In this document: piece after piece, positions 59,295 to 64,000 of the stretch
How positions within the stretch are numbered: the stretch's first letter is position 1
How the letters are laid out: every line of letters starts with the position of its first letter
Assembly: GCF_040712315.1 (NCBI RefSeq)
Contig: NC_134013.1
Span: 13,551,001-13,615,000, forward strand
Origin: Castanea sativa
Taxonomy: Eukaryota > Streptophyta > Magnoliopsida > Fagales > Fagaceae
DNA length: 64,000 bases
Direction: 5' to 3'
Notes under the pieces: generated by a model
Told to the model about the DNA's origin: nothing
The model's input: the letters and a program-made list of their open reading frames with translations, nothing else
Database searches by the model: none
Translations under genes and position numbers: made by a program

Positions 59295-60503
59295 CTGAGA
59301 CTCATCACAACTTAAAATAAAGATATTGTAAAAATATTATGAAATTTTGTTGTGATCCTATAATTTCTCTATTTGTTATTACCATGCCTAGGATTTGGTT
59401 TGGTTTATGGTTGAAGCTAAGAAAGATCCATCTTATAGGTAGATAACTCTAATCCTCTTAAAGATAAACATTACAGTGTTAATCTCAAAATCTTATCACA
59501 ATTGAACTAGTTTTTCTCATAAAACTTAAGCTTGGATCCAGTGTGCAAGAGACCTATCAACATCATCATAATTGATCATAAGTAAACATGTGTCATAATT
59601 TTAACAGTGCAATTTCTTCCTTCACACTATGGTACCAGTTCCTGCTAAATCAATGTGTGGCATGTAATTTATTTTTTTGCTGAATAAAAAATGAGATCTC
59701 TAATGTAGACTCATAGTACCACGTATTCCACCCAGACTTTGTTAAGACTATTTCCTACTAAGCAATAAAAGAACTCGTATGGAAAGGGTTCAACGGTCAT
59801 GATGAATGATGGATAGCTCCTAGTCACCTATTTGTCAAATAACGTGAGGCTGGAGCGGAAATACATAATAGAAGTAACTCAGATTCTCTTTAATCTTCTT
59901 AGAAAAGAAAAAAAGATTCCCCTTAATCTGAAACCGATTTTATCTTAAGCCTTGTCATATTATGGTCAGTTAGCGAAGACTCATCAGTTCCCTTAGTTGG
60001 CCAACTCCTTTTCTTCGCTTCCACAGGGAGAGAGAGAATCGGGTGTGCCTTTCGGCATCAGAAACGAGGGATGAAAAGGGGTTAGGACTTATGAGAGAGA
60101 TGTGGAGAAGAGAAAAGGCAAGAAAAGAAAAGACTGATGGAAGGAGTGGAGGCATATACATGTAGCATAGAGGGGGGGTTTCATCAGAAACGAGGTGAAT
60201 GGGGAAGAATAACTATGATGATCCTTTGATCCTTCTAAATATACTACTACCCATGTCAATGAACCATCCAATCTCTGATTATTTATCCGTCTTTTTTTGA
60301 GTCTCTCTCAGTCTGAATTCTGAAACCACCTCTCTTTCACTTTCCTTATCAATTATTATTAATTACACCCCCATCCCTCTCTCTCTCTCTCTCTCTCTTA
60401 TTTACTGTACTTGATCCATCACATCTTAAATAGAACCCATCTGCCCCCTCTCCTTTCTCCCATACACTTACTATTACTCACTCTCTCTCCCCTTCTGCGT
60501 GTT
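57254..60503. other. Intergenic spacer and MIR394 upstream region
   Basis: No protein gene is supported. It contains TA runs at about 57857-57876 and 59250-59291. The last 500 bp or so, with pyrimidine-rich CT tracts (60379-60398, 60478-60495), are the likely MIR394 promoter and leader. Confidence 0.55.
59250..59291. repeat. (TA)n microsatellite
   Basis: A pure TA/AT run of about 42 bp. Confidence 0.95.
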
Positions 60504-60510
60504 TATATAT
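60504..60510 (+). promoter_or_regulatory. Candidate MIR394 TATA box
   Basis: GTTTATATATGAG follows a CT-rich stretch, a common plant core promoter layout. It places the transcription start near 60535, about 75 bp before the mature miRNA. Confidence 0.5.
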
Positions 60511-60608
60511 GAGTTTGAATGTGTGTGTGTATGGATCTTCAAACGGTGAATACAAGGACTGGGCTTTGCTTTCATGTGGGTTTAGCAAAGGGTTTCTAAC
60601 AAAGTTTA

Positions 60609-60628
60609 TTGGCATTCTGTCCACCTCC
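60609..60628 (+). ncRNA. miR394: Mature miR394
   Basis: A 20-nt exact match to the known mature sequence. It begins with U as required for AGO1 loading. Confidence 0.96.
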
Positions 60629-60653
60629 ATTAATATAAGAAAAACATTGTCCT

Positions 60654-60656
<3 letters not shown>

Positions 60657-60684
<28 letters not shown>
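60657..60684. repeat. (CT)n microsatellite in the MIR394 loop
   Basis: A pure CT run of about 28 bp directly abutting the 3' arm. It is likely length-variable among alleles. It is pyrimidine-only and so should stay largely unpaired. Confidence 0.9.
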
Positions 60685-60685
<1 letters not shown>

Positions 60686-62260
60686 ATGGAGGTGGGCATA
60701 CTGCCAACTGAGCTATGTTGGCTTCTCTTTGTAAGACCCTCGTGATATATGATGATATTTCCCCTCCATAGCTTTAGCTGTTCTCAACTGTTGTGTGATA
60801 GAGACCAAGGTATAGAGCAACATGATAATGTTTTGTTGGCTTCTACATCTTCTTTTTCTCTTTTCTTTTTTTAATTTACTTTATGTGATTTTACTGATGG
60901 TGAATTATCATGCAGTGGCAGTTTCTGGACTTTGATGCTTATCCACTTGAGAGCACCCGAACTTTACTCTTGTTTTGTTCCATGTTGTGTACTACAATTT
61001 CTCCTTCGTGTGTAATCTATGTTGCAGGTTCAGATATCTTGTCTTTTTATATGGACTTGATTACAAACATCATGCACAGACTCTTCGGTTTCTGTTTGAT
61101 CATATATATGTAGATCTTGTTTGACTGCTATTTGGGAACCCCTAGTTTTCTGACCTTTTTTTTTTTTTGTTTTTATCACCAAACATTTTCAAGAGGGTCT
61201 TGTTTTTCACTCTAATTTCTTGTTTGTATTCTGGCCTAGGGTTTTTTTTTTTAGTCTCTTTTTTCTTTGCATCTAATTCAGGGAAGCTTCAAGAGAGAGA
61301 GAGAGAGGAAAAAAAAAAAAGCTTTTGAAGGATGAAGTCATGAAGGTCTACCAGTACATTTTACACAGGAAAAAAAAAAAGGAAAATAGAATTTGAAAAG
61401 GTGGAGGCTATAGTGGAAATCAGAAGACACGCATTGCTTACCAAATAAAGAGAACAAAGACATTATTTTGTCAGAGCTCATGAGACCGAAATGATGACTT
61501 CATTGAAGGGCTTCAAGCTGGACCTTGCCTTTATAATGGTCTTCATTGTTTATTGCCTTTATGTATAATCATGTTAATTATAAGATCATAGTCAAAGGAT
61601 ACTGAGATTTCAATCTTCATAGCTTCATGCATGCCTGTCTGTTAATTTTTACCTTTGGAGTGAAACCTTTTAATTGTTTTTTTTAGTCCAAATTCGATAG
61701 AAACCGGTTTAATTGTTAATTGTCAGTTATCTATTTACTAGTATAATTATTTAGATCATAAGTTGCTATTGTATTTATCTTTATGTGGTTATGTATACAT
61801 ATAATTTATACCAGTTGGATAAAATTAATATGCTTAGTTTGATAAATCAATTAATTAGTGATCCAATGTTTCACTAAATTTTTGTTGCTTATTATACAAA
61901 ATCCTTTTTTTTTTTTTTTTGGTTTCCTGATATCCTCTTCCTAAACTATGCATTCAACAATTATAAACACATTCAATTTCACACTTAACATGTCAAGAAA
62001 TTGATCAATGCATAATAAAAATAACATCAATAATAGACCTAGAAAATATTGTTTGCATTGTAAAAGATGGCAACTCTATAAGTAAATGTTGTTTATAACT
62101 TAATGAATTTTGTTAAATTATGATGTTAAAAACATTAAGAAAAACTTCCAATTTTTTTTTTATAAAACAAGTAATTGATATTTTTGATAATTTTTTATAT
62201 TTTCTATAAAAGTAGTATTAAAATAATTTATTAATAAATGCTCTTTCAAATTAACAACTT

Positions 62261-62276
62261 TTTTTTTTTTTGAAAA
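62261..62276 (-). mobile_element. Tail-only micro-insertion
   Basis: A 16-bp insert (11 T plus GAAAA; sense TTTTC plus A-run) lies between perfect 16-bp copies TTCAAATTAACAACTT at 62245-62260 and 62277-62292. Confidence 0.72.
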
Positions 62277-62676
62277 TTCAAATTAACAACTTGCTGGATA
62301 TAAAATTGGGTATGAAATTAAGGTGATTAACTATAGAATCATCAAAATATATCTTTTTTAGTCAAAAATTAAACGAAAGTTAATATATCATTTGAAACTG
62401 TTAGAATAATAATAATGGAGCAATAAATTGTAATTCATCCTAATTATTTGCTGGGCTCCTTCAATTTAAATTAGGGCAGGCTATATGTACCTTAAAACAA
62501 AATTAGGGTAGCCTAGATATTTACTGATACAGAATACGTTTCTCTGCACCTTCCAAACCGTATCTGTAGGCTCATGATTGAGGACTGACAGTGCTTTTAA
62601 ATTATGTTAAAACGTTACCCACTCACATAGTATAGCGCGTAGTAAGGACATCCAATTATTATAAGAAAGAGAAAAC

Positions 62677-62695
62677 CTTTTTATCTTTGAGAAAA
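62677..62695 (-). mobile_element. Tail-only micro-insertion with an interrupted tail
   Basis: A 19-bp insert whose minus strand reads TTTTCTCAAAGATAAAAAG lies between perfect 16-bp copies ATAAGAAAGAGAAAAC at 62661-62676 and 62696-62711. The A-run is broken by GAT, but the TTCTC leader is retained. Confidence 0.65.
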
Positions 62696-63768
62696 ATAAG
62701 AAAGAGAAAACTTATTGACCTATTCTGTACTAAGTACAAACCCTATTAACCTAATCATCATAAATAGGTTGGTAAAAATGGTAAAAGTCACACCCACCTT
62801 CTCTTTTTTCAGTACCACTACAGTAATTTTTTTTTTTTTTTCCACACTATCATACCCAATTTCACAATTTACAATTTACTTGGTGTCATTTTGTAATTAG
62901 ATTTCAACAATTATACACCCATACAAGAATTTAATTAAAAAAATATTTGAGTGCACTAATAACAAATTTAAACATATTGTAAATTTGAGTGCAGAATTAG
63001 GTATGTCCCTCTAGACTTTTTTTTTTCCTAGCTTGTTTGAATTCTTAGAAGAAGACTATATATTTTTTCGTTCTTTTAATGATCTAGAAGAAGACTATCT
63101 GAGATCATGCAGATGTTACCAAATAAAAGCACTTTTCAGTGTGGTCAAACTTTCGAGTAGTTTTGATGGCCTTTCAGCTTTCTTAAGCGCTTGGCTTTGA
63201 GCCTAAATATCCGTATATTTTGCAGTTTCCTATTCCTCTTTATTCAACCTTTTCAGGCAATGAGTTTTTGAAATTAGTCAAATGTATGACTCGGTGAGAG
63301 CGAAATAATAGAAAAGTTGATTGTTGGGGACGATTTTCTTGGTCTGGAACAGCTATCTTTGTTTAGTTTAGAGCTCTCCTTCGATGAACATAGTCACATA
63401 CCATAATATTTTTCTTTCCTTTTGTTCAAATGGTATTGTATAATTTAATTCAAACCCTACATGATTATATTAGATAAGCGTGATAACATGCATTAATTAT
63501 TGCCTAAAAAGTATAACTACTTTAAAAGCCCAGCTTAGTGTAATGCCTAACCTTTTTTTTTTCCTCCCTTTATTTTGCTTATCAATATATAATTATATAT
63601 GTATAGTAGTCCCTTAAAATATATATATATATATGTATGTATAGTTTTTTAAAATAATTTTACTTAAAAAAAAATATGTTTAGGCCATTTTTTATTTGTT
63701 GAAAGTGAATAAATACTATTACACCTAATAATTGGTATATATCAACAAATAAGTTAAATCATTTTTTT

Positions 63769-63783
63769 CTACTAAAAAAAATA
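63769..63783 (+). mobile_element. Candidate tail-only micro-insertion
   Basis: A 15-bp insert CTACT plus A-run plus TA lies between AAGTTAAATCATTTTTTT (63751-63768) and AAGTTAAATAATTTTTTT (63784-63801). The copies differ at one base and contain a T-run, so confidence is lower. Confidence 0.5.
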
Positions 63784-64000
63784 AAGTTAAATAATTTTTT
63801 TTTAAAGCTAACCCAAACTCAATGATACTATTACTGCATGTGTAACACACTATATACATCATTATAAATTATGGATCAGCTCCATTGGTTTGACCATTAG
63901 AATTTTGATTTGTCTTAGATTCTGCTTATGCAAAAAGTTTTATCCTCTTTCGATATAAAGTTGATAAAAAGTTTCTCAAAAAAAAAAAAGTTAACAAAAA

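Larger units (their letters stand above)
60576..60735 (+). ncRNA. MIR394: MIR394 precursor hairpin
   Basis: The 5' arm contains TTGGCATTCTGTCCACCTCC at 60609-60628, identical to the conserved plant miR394. The 3' arm contains AGGTGGGCATACTGCCAACT at 60690-60709, the expected star strand with 2-nt 3' overhangs. The duplex has two mismatches and one G:U pair, normal for plant DCL1 processing. Pairing continues below the duplex (GCAAAGGGTTTCTAACAAAG with the 60710-60735 side). The loop of about 61 nt includes a CT microsatellite. In Arabidopsis and other angiosperms miR394 represses the F-box gene LCR to maintain shoot meristem competence and shape leaves. The F-box gene at 16.4 kb is not an LCR homologue, so no local target is implied. 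Precursor ends are estimated. Confidence 0.96.
60736..64000. other. MIR394 downstream region and spacer
   Basis: The pri-miRNA probably continues for some hundred bases; its introns and poly(A) site cannot be set from sequence alone. No protein gene is supported. Three tail-only micro-insertions lie at 62261-62276, 62677-62695 and 63769-63783, and a possible one is cut by the window end at about 63976. Confidence 0.5.

Overview
The window is nuclear DNA of a flowering plant, most likely a woody rosid eudicot and possibly Fagales (that family-level guess rests only on remembered repeat types). Intron-bearing genes, AT-rich spacers, plant-specific protein families, dense LTR-retrotransposon debris, a MITE, a SINE and a plant microRNA gene all point that way. 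I see no bacterial, organellar or viral replicon.

Layout. 1-2.96 kb: a candidate solo LTR. 2.96-13.6 kb: minus-strand retroelement wreckage, comprising a putative-plant-transposon-domain ORF, a copia gag with its LTR and primer binding site, a plant-mobile-domain ORF, and a GGCCCA-rich LTR. 16.4-21.1 kb: a gene island with an intronless F-box/DUF295 gene and a two-exon tRNA pseudouridine synthase gene, with a LINE RNase H fragment just upstream of the F-box gene. 21.5-29.6 kb: two direct copies of the GGCCCA-rich LTR family. The second is interrupted by a solo LTR, which is itself interrupted by an oppositely oriented solo LTR of the same family, each with an exact 5-bp target duplication. 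32.4-34.2 kb: a PPR pseudogene split by another solo LTR. 35.1-40.8 kb: a large inverted-repeat DNA transposon carrying a LINE fragment, a tiny MITE, a minisatellite and a captured exon-like segment. 41.3-49.1 kb: a complete 12-coding-exon alpha-amylase gene (AMY2 type, 413 residues) with a Stowaway-like MITE in an intron. 49.1-64 kb: spacer with another solo LTR, a SINE with a 12-bp target duplication, and a MIR394 precursor whose loop contains a CT microsatellite.

The three conserved loci (pseudouridine synthase, AMY2, MIR394) recall the Arabidopsis neighbours At1g76120, At1g76130 and At1g76135. If that memory is right, this is a conserved block spread from a few kb to about 40 kb by transposons. 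The genes do not form a pathway: one modifies tRNA, one hydrolyses alpha-glucans, and one represses an F-box mRNA (LCR).

The most unusual pattern is a recurring tiny insertion. At least eight sites have 15-31 bp inserts consisting of almost nothing but a poly(A) or poly(T) run, each flanked by a 9-19 bp direct repeat, as in target-primed retrotransposition that copied only the RNA tail. In several, the bases before the A-run are TTCTC or a close variant, suggesting a shared template.
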